A stretch of 64,000 bases of DNA from Pelomonas nitida (GCF_043555975.1 NZ_JBIGIA010000008.1:183066-247065), one strand, 5' to 3'. Counted from the stretch's first letter, positions 38,110-47,562 are shown. The notes: generated by a model from the sequence alone, not told the origin. Translations and numbers: made by a program.

Positions 38110-39471
38110 ATGAGCTTTCACAACACCCCGCAGCGCCACGACTTCCCCGCCGATTTCTGCTGGGGCGTGTCCACGTCCTCGTTCCAGATCGAGGGTGCCG
38201 GCCAGGAGGACGGCAAGGGCGAGTCCATCTGGGACCGCTTCTGCCGCGAGCCCGGCCGCATCCGCGACGGCGCCGACGGCCTGGTTGCCTGCGATCACTA
38301 CCACCTGTGGCCGCAGGACCTGGACCTGGCGCGCTCGCTGGGTGTCAATGCCTACCGCTTCTCCATCGCGTGGCCGCGCGTGCTGCCGCAGGGAACGTCG
38401 GCGCGCGGCGGGGTGAACGAAGCCGGCCTGGCCTTCTACGACCGGCTGGTGGACGGCATGCTCGAACGCGGGCTGGACCCGTGGTGCACGCTCTACCACT
38501 GGGACCTGCCGCAGGCGCTGCAGGACGGCGGCGGCTGGACCTCGCGCGAGACGGTGGCGGCCTTCCTCGAGTACACCGATGTCGTCACGCGCCGGCTGGG
38601 CGACCGCGTGAAGCACTGGATCACGCACAACGAGCCCTGGTGCTCCTGCATGATGAGCTACTGGGAGGGCGTGCACGCGCCCGGTGGCCGCAGCCTGGCC
38701 GACGCCATGCAGGCATGCCACCATGTGCTGTTGTCGCACGGGCAGGCCATCCCGCTGATCCGCCGCAACGCCCCGGGCGCCCAGGTCGGCATCACGCTGA
38801 GTCTGCACCCCATCACGAGCGCGACTGACAGCGCCGAGGACCTGGCCGCCGCGCGCCGCCACGACGGGCTGCGCAACCGCTGGTTTCTGGACCCGCTGTT
38901 CGGCCGGGGCTACCCGGCCGACACGCTGGCGCTGCTGGGCGATGCGGCGCCGGCCGTGCAGCTCGGTGACCTGGCCGACATCGCCACGCCGACCGACTTT
39001 CTCGGCGTGAACTACTACTTTCCCGAGCGCGTGGCCGACGATCCCAGCGCCAGCCATGGCCCGATGCGCGCCCGGCTCGTCGAGACAGCCGGCGTGGAGC
39101 GCACGGCCTTCGGCTGGGAGGTGTCACCCCCGGGGCTGGTGGACCTGCTGGCCCGCGTGCACCGCGACTACGCGCCGCCCGTCATCCAGCTGACCGAGAA
39201 CGGCTCCACCTTCGACGACGTGCTGACCCCCGAGGGCCGCGTGCACGACGCTCAGCGCCTGTCCTATCTGCAGCGCCACCTCACGGCGCTGAAGCAGGCG
39301 CTCGACGCGGGCGTGCCGGTCAAGGGCTACTTCGCCTGGAGCCTGCTGGACAACTTCGAATGGGCCGAGGGCTATCTGCGCCGCTTTGGCATCGCCTATG
39401 TGGACTACGCGACGCAGCGCCGCATCCTGAAGGACAGCGGCCTTTGGTATGGCCGGTTCCTGAAGGGGTGA
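38110..39471 (+). CDS. bglA: GH1 family beta-glucosidase
   Basis: A protein of 453 residues starting MSFHNTPQRHDFPADFCWGV. No signal peptide, so cytoplasmic. It has the family opening FCWGVSTSSFQIEGAGQEDG, the acid/base Glu in WITHNEPWCSC and the nucleophile Glu in IQLTENGSTFDD. WSLLDNFEWAEGYLRRFGI is the aglycone-site end motif. It hydrolyses imported beta-glucosides such as cellobiose. The ATG at 38110 is chosen because homologues start about ten residues before FCWG; an upstream frame extension is not needed. The symbol is by family. Confidence 0.92.
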   Translation: MSFHNTPQRHDFPADFCWGVSTSSFQIEGAGQEDGKGESIWDRFCREPGRIRDGADGLVACDHYHLWPQDLDLARSLGVNAYRFSIAWPRVLPQGTSARGGVNEAGLAFYDRLVDGMLERGLDPWCTLYHWDLPQALQDGGGWTSRETVAAFLEYTDVVTRRLGDRVKHWITHNEPWCSCMMSYWEGVHAPGGRSLADAMQACHHVLLSHGQAIPLIRRNAPGAQVGITLSLHPITSATDSAEDLAAARRHDGLRNRWFLDPLFGRGYPADTLALLGDAAPAVQLGDLADIATPTDFLGVNYYFPERVADDPSASHGPMRARLVETAGVERTAFGWEVSPPGLVDLLARVHRDYAPPVIQLTENGSTFDDVLTPEGRVHDAQRLSYLQRHLTALKQALDAGVPVKGYFAWSLLDNFEWAEGYLRRFGIAYVDYATQRRILKDSGLWYGRFLKG

Positions 39472-39540
39472 GCGACGCCGCGAGGCACGCCGAGCGAGGT
39501 GCGCAGGCGCTGCTGGTTGAGCGAAGGCGGCGCTTGCTGC

Positions 39541-40377
39541 TCAGCGCGCCATCAGCTCGCCCAGGCGCACCGCGCCGCCGGGTTGCCATGCGGGGTTGAA
39601 CTGCAGGTCGCTCTTCTCGAACAGCATGACGACCGTGGAGCCCAGCAGGAAGCGGCCCATCTCCTCGCCCTGGGCGAGCGTGACCTGCCCGGCGGGGTAA
39701 TTCCAGGCGTGCACCGGGCCGCTGCGGTTGACGAGGCCGTGCCAGACCGTGGCCATGCTGCCCACGATGGTGGCGCCCACGAGCACCAGCACCCAGCGAC
39801 CTAAAGCGTCGTCATCGAACACGCACACCAGCCGCTCGTTGCGGGCAAACAGCCCCGGCACGCCGCGCGCTGTCGTCGGGTTCACGGAGAACAGTTCGCC
39901 CGGCACATGCACCATGCTCACCAGGCGCCCGCTGGCGGGCATGTGGATGCGGTGGTAGTCCTTGGGGCTGAGGTAGAGGTTGGCGAACAGGCCATCCTGG
40001 TAGCGCGCGGCCAGTTCGGCGTCGCCGCCGACGAGGGCGGTCGTCGAGAACGCCTGGCCCTTGGCCTGGTAGATCTGGTCGCCCTGGATGCGGCCGACCT
40101 GGCTGATCGCGCCGTCCACCGGGCAGATCAGCGGCGCGTCGGCCAGCGGGCGGGCGCCGGGCTTCAGCGCGCGCGTGAAGAAGTCGTTGAAGGTCTTGTA
40201 GGCGGTGATGTCCGGCTGCGCCGCCTCGGCCATGTTGACGCCGTAGTGCGCCACGAAGCGCCGGATGATCGACGTCGTCACGTGGCCCCACGCGTTGGAT
40301 GCGACGAACTTGGCGAAGCGTGTCATCGCCAGCTTGGGCATCAGGTATTGGGGCAGGACTTTGAGACGGTCGGACAT
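39541..40377 (-). CDS. psd: Phosphatidylserine decarboxylase proenzyme
   Basis: A protein of 278 residues that makes phosphatidylethanolamine at the inner membrane. It cleaves itself within FLLGSTVVM (LGST motif), turning the Ser into the pyruvoyl group. Other family segments are NDFFTRALKPGARPL, CPVDGAISQVGRI and LSPKDYHRIHMPASG. Length and all motifs are normal. It is convergent with the GH1 gene and divergent from the lipoprotein gene; a TAGAAA-like -10 lies near 40410 on the minus strand. Confidence 0.96.
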   Translation of the reverse strand: MSDRLKVLPQYLMPKLAMTRFAKFVASNAWGHVTTSIIRRFVAHYGVNMAEAAQPDITAYKTFNDFFTRALKPGARPLADAPLICPVDGAISQVGRIQGDQIYQAKGQAFSTTALVGGDAELAARYQDGLFANLYLSPKDYHRIHMPASGRLVSMVHVPGELFSVNPTTARGVPGLFARNERLVCVFDDDALGRWVLVLVGATIVGSMATVWHGLVNRSGPVHAWNYPAGQVTLAQGEEMGRFLLGSTVVMLFEKSDLQFNPAWQPGGAVRLGELMAR

Positions 40378-40550
40378 GGCATCGGGGCCGGTAGCGGGAC
40401 GCGGATTCTAGAAAGCCGGCCGCCCGCCCGCCGCCCGGGATATCGCCAGGGGGGGCGTGGCGGGCGTGCCGGCCGGCGCGGCGCGCGCAGCGGCGCCACC
40501 GCCGGCATCATCGCGCTGCTGCGATGATTCGTCGTTGGCTGGGAGGAATC

Positions 40551-41264
40551 ATGCGTTTCCATTTGATGCCGGTCGCGCTGCTGGGCCTGACCGCTGCCCT
40601 GGCGGGCTGCGCGCTGCCGCCGCCGGCCGCGCGGCCGGAGTCGGCACTGCCGGCGAACGCGCTGCGGGCCGATGCCGGCCGGGTGGGCGTGGCCATGAGC
40701 CCGGCGCCGCGCGCGGACACCGAATTCCCCGGCGCGGGCCGCCTGTGGTGCCTGGCCGTCGCGTCGATCGCCCACGGCCCGCTCACCGACCATGTCCGCA
40801 CGCTGTCGCCGCACGACCTGCCGACGCTGAAGGACCGGGCGGCCGCGCTGCTGCGCGCGCGCGGCGCGGAGCCGGTGATCCTGCCCGAGCCGCTGGAGCT
40901 GCGGGCGCTGGCGTTCGCTGCATCCGACGCAGCGGACGCGCCGGACGCAGCGCCCCGCCAGGACTTCCGCCCCCTCAAGAGCCGTCACCAGATCGACAAG
41001 CTGCTGGTGATCGACATCGAGAGCCTGGGCGTTGCGCGCCGCTACAGCCGCTGCGTCGCCGACGGCGAGCCACAGGTCGTCTTCAACGGCGCGATCTACC
41101 TCGTCGACCTGAAGACGAATGCGCTGGAATGGCACCACGCGGTTCGCCTCGCGCAGCCTGGCGATGCCAACTGGGACGAATGGCCCAAGTACCCGCACCT
41201 GGACGCCGCGTTCTTCAAGACGCTGCAGATGGGCAAGGAGGAACTGCTGCGTCCGTTGCGCTGA
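40551..41264 (+). CDS. Hypothetical lipoprotein
   Basis: A protein of 237 residues of unknown family. The N-terminus MRFHLMPVALLGLTAALAGC is a lipoprotein signal peptide with the lipobox LAGC (Cys20). The mature part is Ala- and Pro-rich at first and then contains a mixed alpha/beta region (HQIDKLLVIDIESLGVARRY ... VVFNGAIYLVDLKTNALEWH). GGGAGG seven bases before the ATG at 40551 decides this start over one nine codons upstream. The site after the Cys is AL, so outer-membrane location is expected. No function is proposed. Confidence 0.8.
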   Translation: MRFHLMPVALLGLTAALAGCALPPPAARPESALPANALRADAGRVGVAMSPAPRADTEFPGAGRLWCLAVASIAHGPLTDHVRTLSPHDLPTLKDRAAALLRARGAEPVILPEPLELRALAFAASDAADAPDAAPRQDFRPLKSRHQIDKLLVIDIESLGVARRYSRCVADGEPQVVFNGAIYLVDLKTNALEWHHAVRLAQPGDANWDEWPKYPHLDAAFFKTLQMGKEELLRPLR

Positions 41265-41311
41265 CACGGATGGGGCAGGCGCCGGCCGGCGTCGATAATT
41301 GCCGGCGACCC

Positions 41312-42100
41312 ATGGCCATCGTTCACAGCTCCTTCTACCGTTTCACTCCCGTCGCCGATCCGGCGGCATTCGCCGCCTGGCTGCGCGACGCCGCAGCCGG
41401 CCTGGGCGGCGGCGTCGTTCTCGTCGCGGCCGAAGGGCTGAGCGCGGCCATCGCCGGCGAGGCCGAGGCTGTGCACGCCTTCGAGGCGCGCCTGCAGGAA
41501 CAACCCGGTTTCTCCGGCCTGCACTTCAAGCACAACGCCTGCGAGCGGCTGCCGTTCAGCCGGCTCAAGGTCTCGGTCAAGCGCGAGATCGTCGCCTTCG
41601 GCGTGCCCGGCGTCAGCGGCGACGCCACCGACACCCATGTCAGCCCGCAGCGCTGGCGCGAACTGCTGGCCGACCCCGACACCGTCGTCATCGACAACCG
41701 CAACAGCTTCGAGTTCCAGCTGGGCCGTTTTCGCGGCGCCATCGACCCCGGCGTGGCGCATTTCCGCGACTTCCCGGCCTATGTCGAGGCGCACCGCGAC
41801 GCCTGGCAGGGCAAGACGGTGGCCATGTACTGCACCGGCGGCATCCGCTGCGAGAAAACGGCCGCCTGGATGCAGGCCCAGGGCCTGAAGGTCGCGCAGC
41901 TGGACGGCGGCATCCTGAACTTCCTCGAGACCTTCCCCGACGCCGCCGCCGACTGGCATGGCGAGTGCTACGTCTTCGACAAGCGCATCGCCATTGACGC
42001 CGCTGCCCGCGAGACCGGCACGACGGCCGAGCAGGTCTTCACCGACCCCGCCGACGCCTGGCGGCTGAACCGCGCGCGGCGGCTGGACCCTGAAACCTGA
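41312..42100 (+). CDS. trhO: tRNA uridine(34) hydroxylase TrhO (rhodanese-like, YceA family)
   Basis: A protein of 262 residues. An N-terminal acylphosphatase-like domain (VVLVAAEGLSAAIAGEAEAV) is followed by a rhodanese domain with the active-site Cys in MYCTGGIRCEKTAAWM. KVSVKREIVAFG and HVSPQRWRELL are family hallmarks. TrhO hydroxylates U34 of tRNA on the way to 5-methoxyuridine or cmo5U. The N-terminal GINGT motif of the E. coli protein reads EGLSAA here. The C-terminal Cys-rich zinc region of longer homologues is absent. Confidence 0.88.
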   Translation: MAIVHSSFYRFTPVADPAAFAAWLRDAAAGLGGGVVLVAAEGLSAAIAGEAEAVHAFEARLQEQPGFSGLHFKHNACERLPFSRLKVSVKREIVAFGVPGVSGDATDTHVSPQRWRELLADPDTVVIDNRNSFEFQLGRFRGAIDPGVAHFRDFPAYVEAHRDAWQGKTVAMYCTGGIRCEKTAAWMQAQGLKVAQLDGGILNFLETFPDAAADWHGECYVFDKRIAIDAAARETGTTAEQVFTDPADAWRLNRARRLDPET

Positions 42101-42149
42101 TGTCTTTGACGAAGCCCGACAATCGCGCCCTCGCATCGAGCACCCAGCC

Positions 42150-43451
42150 ATGTCCCACCTGATCGTCCACGGCGGCACGCCCCTCTCGGGCCGCATCATT
42201 CCCTCGGCGAACAAGAACGCCGTCCTGCCCATCCTGTGCGCCACGCTGCTGACCAAGGCGCCCGTGCGCCTGCGCGGCGTGCCCGAGATCACCGACGTGA
42301 AGAAGATCGTCGAGGTCTTCCGCAAGCTCGGCTCCAAGGTCGAGCTGGACTTCAAGACCGGCATCCTGGACGTGCATCACCAGGACACCCGCTTCGACCC
42401 GGCCACCGACCGCCTGCCCGAGGAAATGCGCTCGTCCATCATGCTGGTGCCCGGGCTGATGGCCCGCTTCGGCGCGGCGCGCATCGAGGACGACGTCAAG
42501 GGCTGCACGCTGGGTGCGCGTGAGATCGACCCGCACGTGGAAGTCTTCCAGCGCTTCGGTGCCAACGTCGAGCGCCTGCCCGACGGCCTGGTGCTGAAGG
42601 TCGACCGCCCGCTGACGGCCAACGACCACTGGACGGACTACGCCTCCGTCACGACGACCGAGAACTTCGTGCTGTGCGCGGCGCTGGCTGACGGCGTGTC
42701 CACGCTGACCAACGCCGCCAGCGAGCCGCATGTGCAGGAGTTCTGCAACTTCATGTCGCTGCTGGGCGCGCAGATCGAAGGCCATGGCACGTCCAAGCTG
42801 AAGATCACCGGCGTCCAGGAGCTGGGCGGCGCCGACTACACCTTCACCGAAGACTTCCACGAGATCGTCACCTTCCTCGCTTTGGGCGCCATCACCGGCG
42901 GCAACGTGCAGGTCAAGAACGGCGCGCCGGAGATGTTCCCGCTGCTGGACCGCACCTTCGCGAAGTTCGGCGTGCAGATCGTCCACGAGGACGGCTGGAG
43001 CCGCTGCGTGACGAACGGCCCGCTGAAGGTCAAGGAGCCGTTCACGCGCAACATCCTGCAGAAGGTGGAAGCCGCCCCCTGGCCCTATGTGCCGGTGGAC
43101 CTGCTGCCCATCTTCGTGGCGCTCGGCGTGAAGGCCGAGGGCAGCGTGATGTTCTGGAACAAGGTCTACGACGGGGCGATGGGCTGGACCAGCGAGCTCG
43201 CCAAGTTCGGCGCCCACGCCTTCCTGAGCGACCCACACCGCATGATCACCTTCGGCGGCAAGCCGCTGAGCCCGGCCGAGGTGGAGAGCCCCTACATCAT
43301 CCGCGTGGCCATCGCGCTGCTGATGGTGGCGGCCAGCATTCCCGGCAAGAGCCTCATCAAGAACGCGACCCCCATCCGCCGCGCGCACCCGAATTTCGTC
43401 GAGCACATCGGCGAGCTGGGTGCCCGCATGGAGTGGGTGGAAGGCGACTGA
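42150..43451 (+). CDS. murA: UDP-N-acetylglucosamine 1-carboxyvinyltransferase (divergent MurA family)
   Basis: A protein of 433 residues of the EPSP synthase superfamily. The N-terminal SANKNAVLPILCATLLTK keeps the Lys-Asn pair of MurA. KGCTLGAREIDPHVEVF aligns with the PEP-binding Cys and Arg of E. coli MurA (GGCTIGARPVDLH). LGGADYTFTEDFHEIVTFLA and KVYDGAMGWTSELAKFGAHA match late MurA segments, while PVDLLPIFVALGV replaces the usual PTDMQAQF around the catalytic Asp. It looks like a paralogous branch. Its neighbours (trhO, a binding protein) are not those of the usual murA-hisG cluster. Cell-wall function is likely but it may not be the only MurA. Confidence 0.75.
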   Translation: MSHLIVHGGTPLSGRIIPSANKNAVLPILCATLLTKAPVRLRGVPEITDVKKIVEVFRKLGSKVELDFKTGILDVHHQDTRFDPATDRLPEEMRSSIMLVPGLMARFGAARIEDDVKGCTLGAREIDPHVEVFQRFGANVERLPDGLVLKVDRPLTANDHWTDYASVTTTENFVLCAALADGVSTLTNAASEPHVQEFCNFMSLLGAQIEGHGTSKLKITGVQELGGADYTFTEDFHEIVTFLALGAITGGNVQVKNGAPEMFPLLDRTFAKFGVQIVHEDGWSRCVTNGPLKVKEPFTRNILQKVEAAPWPYVPVDLLPIFVALGVKAEGSVMFWNKVYDGAMGWTSELAKFGAHAFLSDPHRMITFGGKPLSPAEVESPYIIRVAIALLMVAASIPGKSLIKNATPIRRAHPNFVEHIGELGARMEWVEGD

Positions 43452-43453
43452 GC

Positions 43454-44347
43454 GTGCGGCGGTGGTTGTTCGCGGCGGCGATGACGATCGCCGCGCCGGC
43501 CGTGTCGGCCGAGACCATCTACTGGGTGGCGCAGGACTTGCCGCCGCATTTCAGCTTCGTCAACGGCCATGCACCGCGCAGCGTCGCCGAGCTGGCGCAT
43601 GGCGAGGTGGACGGCTTCCTGCGGGTGCTGCTGCCCCGCATGCCCGAGTTCGAGCATGAGTTCATCGAGGCCAGCACGGCGCGCTACGAGGCGTTGTCGC
43701 GCAGCGGCCAGACGTTGTGCTCGGCCCTGCATGTGCGCACCCCGGCGCGCACCGGCTGGCTGTATTTCTCGCACCTGTTCCCGTCGCTGCTCGCGCGCGA
43801 GATCCACGTCATCGTGCGGCGCGATTCGCTGCCCCGGATTGCCCAGGGCCGGCCGGCGGATGCCCGCATCACGCTGGCCGAGTTGCTGCGCCGCCGCGAC
43901 CTGACGCTGCTGCTGGCGCGCGACCGCGCGTACGGCCCGCAGATCGACAAGGCGCTGGCCGGCATCTCCGTGCCCCGGCTGGCCGTGGGCGCGCAGCCGG
44001 TCAGCCAGGTGCTGGACATGCTGCGCGCCGGCCGCATGGACTTCACGCTGGACTACCCGGCCATCGTCAACGACTACCTCAAGCGCGTCGACGACCCCGG
44101 CGCGCTCGTCGCGCTGCCCATCGCCGAGGGGCGCACGACGCTGCTGGCCATGGTGTCGTGCAGCCGCACGCCGGACGGACGGCGCTACATCGAGGCGATC
44201 GACGCGGCGGTGCGCGCGCTGGCCCGCGATGCCGATCGGGCGAGCTGGGTGCGCGAATGGCGCGCCGACCGCGCCGATCCGGCCGACATGCGGCGCCTGA
44301 ACGCCTACATGGACGACCGCGCCCGCGGCGGGCCTCGCGTCGAGTAG
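43454..44347 (+). CDS. Periplasmic substrate-binding-protein-like protein (SBP family 3, TIGR02285-like)
   Basis: A protein of 297 residues. A GTG at 43454, two bases after the murA-family stop, gives a signal peptide MRRWLFAAAMTIAAPAVSAE. The mature protein has the two-lobe pattern of solute-binding proteins without a nearby transporter: TIYWVAQDLPPHFSFVNGH, then CSALHVRTPARTGWLYFSHL and VLDMLRAGRMDFTLDYPAI. Such orphans occur widely in Burkholderiales and Pseudomonas; function unknown. It is likely co-transcribed with the upstream murA-like gene. Confidence 0.75.
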   Translation: MRRWLFAAAMTIAAPAVSAETIYWVAQDLPPHFSFVNGHAPRSVAELAHGEVDGFLRVLLPRMPEFEHEFIEASTARYEALSRSGQTLCSALHVRTPARTGWLYFSHLFPSLLAREIHVIVRRDSLPRIAQGRPADARITLAELLRRRDLTLLLARDRAYGPQIDKALAGISVPRLAVGAQPVSQVLDMLRAGRMDFTLDYPAIVNDYLKRVDDPGALVALPIAEGRTTLLAMVSCSRTPDGRRYIEAIDAAVRALARDADRASWVREWRADRADPADMRRLNAYMDDRARGGPRVE

Positions 44348-44443
44348 CCGCAGCACGGCCACGCGCCGGTCATTGATCGACATGCTCTCTCTTTCCTCCC
44401 GCACCGGTCAGCGCGCCGGCCGTGCCGACCTGGTGTCGCGCGC

Positions 44444-45361
44444 ATGAGCCGCCCGCCCAAGCCGGCCCTGCCGCTGCGTGACGGCGTGGGCGCCAGCGCC
44501 GTCTTCTGCCCGCCGGGGCCCTGGCCCACGCTGCTCGACTTTCTCGCCGAGCGCCTGCCGCGGGTGGCCGACTGGCCCGAGCGTCTGGCGCGCGGCGATG
44601 TCGTCGACGAGGGCGGGCAGCCCGTCGCGGCCGGCTATGTGCCGAATCGCCGCGTCTTCTACTGGCGCTACCTGGCCGACGAGCCGGCGGTGCCGTTCGA
44701 GGAACGCATCGTCTTCCAGGACGAGCACCTGCTCGTGGCCGACAAGCCGCATTTCCTGCCCGTGACGCCGGCCGGCCTGTACGCCCGCCAGACGCTGATG
44801 GCGCGCTTGCGCCACCGCACCGGGCTGGCCGATCTCATCCCCGTGCACCGGCTCGACCGCGAGACCGCCGGGCTGGTGGTTTTCTGCGTGCGGGCCGATG
44901 AGCGTGATGCCTATCACCGCCTGTTCCGCGATCGCACGGTCGACAAGGTCTACGACGCGATCGCGCCTGCGGGCGAGGGGCCCTGGCCACGTGTCGTGCG
45001 GCACCGCCTGATGGAGCCCGACACCGAGCAGTTCCTGCAGATGCAGGTCGTCGACGGCGAACCCAACGCCGAGACCTGGATCAACCTCGTCGAGCGGCTG
45101 CCCGGCGGACTGGCGCGTTACGAGCTGCGCCCGCACACGGGGGCCCGCCATCAGCTGCGCGTGCAGATGAATGCGCTCGGCCTGCCGCTGGTGGGTGACC
45201 GTGTCTACCCCGTGCTGCTGCCGCACGAGAACCCGCCGCGCTTCGACGCGCCGCTGCAGCTCGTCGCACGCGAGATCGCCTTCACCGACCCCGTCACGGG
45301 GCAGCCGCGGCGGTTCTCGCGGGGCGCCATGACAATCCCGGCGCCGAAAGAGAAGCCGTGA
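44444..45361 (+). CDS. RluA-family pseudouridine synthase
   Basis: A protein of 305 residues. The catalytic motif is VHRLDRETAGLVVF with the nucleophile Asp, followed by the second family block RLPGGLARYELRPHTGARHQ and LRVQMNALGLPLVGDRVYP. It lacks an N-terminal S4 domain of the RluC/RluD type. The sequence resembles the betaproteobacterial group that acts on rRNA or tRNA uridine; the exact site is unknown. The last four bases overlap the GTG start of the next gene, so the two are coupled. Confidence 0.9.
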   Translation: MSRPPKPALPLRDGVGASAVFCPPGPWPTLLDFLAERLPRVADWPERLARGDVVDEGGQPVAAGYVPNRRVFYWRYLADEPAVPFEERIVFQDEHLLVADKPHFLPVTPAGLYARQTLMARLRHRTGLADLIPVHRLDRETAGLVVFCVRADERDAYHRLFRDRTVDKVYDAIAPAGEGPWPRVVRHRLMEPDTEQFLQMQVVDGEPNAETWINLVERLPGGLARYELRPHTGARHQLRVQMNALGLPLVGDRVYPVLLPHENPPRFDAPLQLVAREIAFTDPVTGQPRRFSRGAMTIPAPKEKP

Positions 45362-46440
45362 ACGCCGCCGATCCACAAGCCAAGATCCAGGCGCTGCGCC
45401 GCCAGCTGCAGTCGCTGCTCGACGCCGCCAAGGCCAACGAGCGCAAGCTGGACCGCTTCGACGCGCTGGAGCGCCGGCTCATCGCGGTGGAGTCTCTGGA
45501 GGAGCTGGTCAAGCTGCTGCTCGTCGAATGCCGGGCCGAGTTCGGGCTGGATGCCGCCGAGCTGTGGCTGCTCGACCCCGACGGCGAGCTGCAGCGCGCG
45601 CTGCCCGGCCTGCCGATGGCACCGGCACCGCAACTGCTGGCTCACCACGGCCCGCTGAGGGCCTTGTTCGGCACGGCGCGCACCACACGCCTCATCGCGC
45701 CAGGCCATGACGAGGCCCTGCTCGCGGCGGCTTTCGGCGCCGGGGCGCGCATGCGCTCGGCGGCGCTGCTGCCGCTCGTCCGCCAGGGGCTGCTGATCGG
45801 CAGCCTGCATTTCGGCTCGTCGGACGCCGGCCGCTACGACGCGTCGTCGGGCACCAAGTTCCTGGATCGCCTGGCCGCGATCGCCGCCATCGCCATCGAG
45901 AGCATGCTCAACCGCGAGCGCCTGCGCCGCGCCGGCATGACCGATGGCCTGACCGGCGTGCACAACCGCCGCTACTTCGACCACCGCAGCCTCATCGAGT
46001 TCAGCCAGGCCGTGCGCCACCGCTACCCGCTGGCCTGCCTGTTCCTGGACATCGACCATTTCAAGGCCATCAACGACGGCCACGGCCATCCGGTGGGCGA
46101 CGAGGTGCTGCGCCAGGTGGGCGGGATGATCCTGCGCTCGCTGCGCACGGGCGATCTCGCGGCCCGCTATGGCGGCGAGGAGTTCGTCGTGCTGCTGCCG
46201 CGCACCGACCTCGCCGGCGCCCGCGAGGTGGCCGAGCGCATCCGGCTGATGGTGCAGGCCGCGCCGTTCGTGACGCCCGAGGGCGGCACCCTCAGCGCCA
46301 CGCTGTCCGCCGGGCTGGCCATGCTGCCGGCCGGCGCGGCGAGCTTTGCCGAGCTGCTCGGCGCGGCGGACCGCGCGCTCTACGAAGCCAAGCGCCAGGG
46401 GCGCAACCGCACGGTGGCCGGCGGCGCACCGGTGTCGTGA
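45358..46440 (+). CDS. Diguanylate cyclase with N-terminal DUF484 (GAF-like) domain
   Basis: A protein of 360 residues. Residues 1-60 form a coiled coil (IQALRRQLQSLLDAAKANER) and residues about 30-190 a DUF484/GAF-like domain (SLEELVKLLLVECRAEFGLD). The GGDEF domain (about 200-350) has DGLTGVHNRRYFDHR, FLDIDHFKAINDGHGHPVGD and the active site ARYGGEEFVVLL. RTGD, five residues before GGEEF, is an inhibitory I-site. It makes cyclic di-GMP in the cytosol. The GTG start overlaps the upstream gene by four bases. The signal bound by the GAF-like part is not evident. Confidence 0.93.
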   Translation: MNAADPQAKIQALRRQLQSLLDAAKANERKLDRFDALERRLIAVESLEELVKLLLVECRAEFGLDAAELWLLDPDGELQRALPGLPMAPAPQLLAHHGPLRALFGTARTTRLIAPGHDEALLAAAFGAGARMRSAALLPLVRQGLLIGSLHFGSSDAGRYDASSGTKFLDRLAAIAAIAIESMLNRERLRRAGMTDGLTGVHNRRYFDHRSLIEFSQAVRHRYPLACLFLDIDHFKAINDGHGHPVGDEVLRQVGGMILRSLRTGDLAARYGGEEFVVLLPRTDLAGAREVAERIRLMVQAAPFVTPEGGTLSATLSAGLAMLPAGAASFAELLGAADRALYEAKRQGRNRTVAGGAPVS

Positions 46441-46524
46441 AGCAGTGCGCATGTCAGAGTCCGGAATCGCTGAGACCTCATAAAAACCCCGATCAATCAG
46501 ATCGCACGATTTATGGCTGGCGGC

Positions 46525-46537
46525 TGACAATTTGTCA
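46525..46537. promoter_or_regulatory. Palindrome TGACAA-T-TTGTCA before a diguanylate cyclase gene
   Basis: TGACAATTTGTCA has perfect six-base arms and ends 14 bases before the ATG at 46552, next to the AGGAAG ribosome-binding region. The 111-base gap in which it lies is AT-rich compared with the flanking genes. It could be an operator or a small hairpin affecting translation. Confidence 0.4.
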
Positions 46538-46551
46538 CCAGGAAGCCTGTC

Positions 46552-47547
46552 ATGAGTACCAACGCCTTTGCCCCGCCCGAGGCCGGTCAGCACGGCGCGA
46601 TGCCGCGCCGGCGGGGCTCATTGCGGCTGCGGTTGAGCCTGGGCGTGCCGGTGCTGACCGCGCTTGTCGTAGGCGCCATCGAATGGAGCCTGGGCGATCT
46701 CGTGGAGGCCGCCGATGGCCTGACCCGCATGGTGTGGCTGGTGCTGTTGCTCAGCGCGACGCAGTTGCTGCTCATCGAAGCGCTGCTGCTGTGGCCGCTG
46801 CGGCGGCTTGCGGCGGGCTGCGAGGCCATGGAGTCCGTGCCCGCGCCGCTGGCCGATGACGAGGCCGCGCCCGCGCCGCGGCTGGCGGCCGAACTGGAGC
46901 GCATCGGCCACGTGATGCGCCGTGCGCGCGGTTCACTGTGGCAGCAGGGCCAGGCGGCGCTGGCGCTGCAGCGCGAGCTGACGCAGCAGCGTGAATTGCT
47001 GGCGCAGGCGCAGCGTGAGCTGGCCGCCAATCAGCGCGAGCTGGCCGGCATGGCGCGCACCGACCCGCTGACCGGCCTGGCCAATCTGCGCGTCTTCGAC
47101 GAAACGCTGCGGCGCGAGTTCAAGCGCGCCCAGCGCCAGCGCGGCTTGCTGGCCATCGCGGTGCTGGACCTGGATGAGTTCAAGCAGTTCAACGAGCGCC
47201 ACGGCAGTGCGGCCGGCGACGCCGCGCTGCAGCGTGTGGCCCGCCTGCTGAACGAACGCTTCAAGCGCGACACCGATGTCGTCGCGCGCCTCGGTGGCGA
47301 AGAGTTCGTCGCGTTGCTGCCGGGCTTCGGCATGGCGGAAGCGCAGGGCGTGCTGGAGTTGCTGCGCGAGGATTTGCGTGCGCTGCGGCTGCCGGATGGT
47401 CAGGGACACCTGACGCTCAGCGTGGGCCTCGCCGCAGCCAGCCCGGGCCACCCCTACCTGAGCGCGCAGGCGTTGATGCAGGCGGCCGACGAGGCGCTCT
47501 ACATCGCCAAGCACGCGGGGCGCGACCGGCTCAGCCTCGCGGCCTGA
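46552..47547 (+). CDS. Membrane-anchored diguanylate cyclase (GGDEF)
   Basis: A protein of 331 residues. Two membrane segments (about residues 30-47 and 60-82) border a very short periplasmic loop. A long coiled coil follows (LALQRELTQQRELLAQAQRE, about 125-170) and then a GGDEF domain with TDPLTGLANLRVFDETLRRE, VLDLDEFKQFNERHGSAAGD and the active site ARLGGEEFVALLPG. RDTD at the I-site position suggests product inhibition. It is the second GGDEF gene in tandem, 111 bases after the first, and convergent with the HDOD gene 15 bases downstream. Confidence 0.92.
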   Translation: MSTNAFAPPEAGQHGAMPRRRGSLRLRLSLGVPVLTALVVGAIEWSLGDLVEAADGLTRMVWLVLLLSATQLLLIEALLLWPLRRLAAGCEAMESVPAPLADDEAAPAPRLAAELERIGHVMRRARGSLWQQGQAALALQRELTQQRELLAQAQRELAANQRELAGMARTDPLTGLANLRVFDETLRREFKRAQRQRGLLAIAVLDLDEFKQFNERHGSAAGDAALQRVARLLNERFKRDTDVVARLGGEEFVALLPGFGMAEAQGVLELLREDLRALRLPDGQGHLTLSVGLAAASPGHPYLSAQALMQAADEALYIAKHAGRDRLSLAA

Positions 47548-47562
47548 GCGGGCCCGCCGCCT

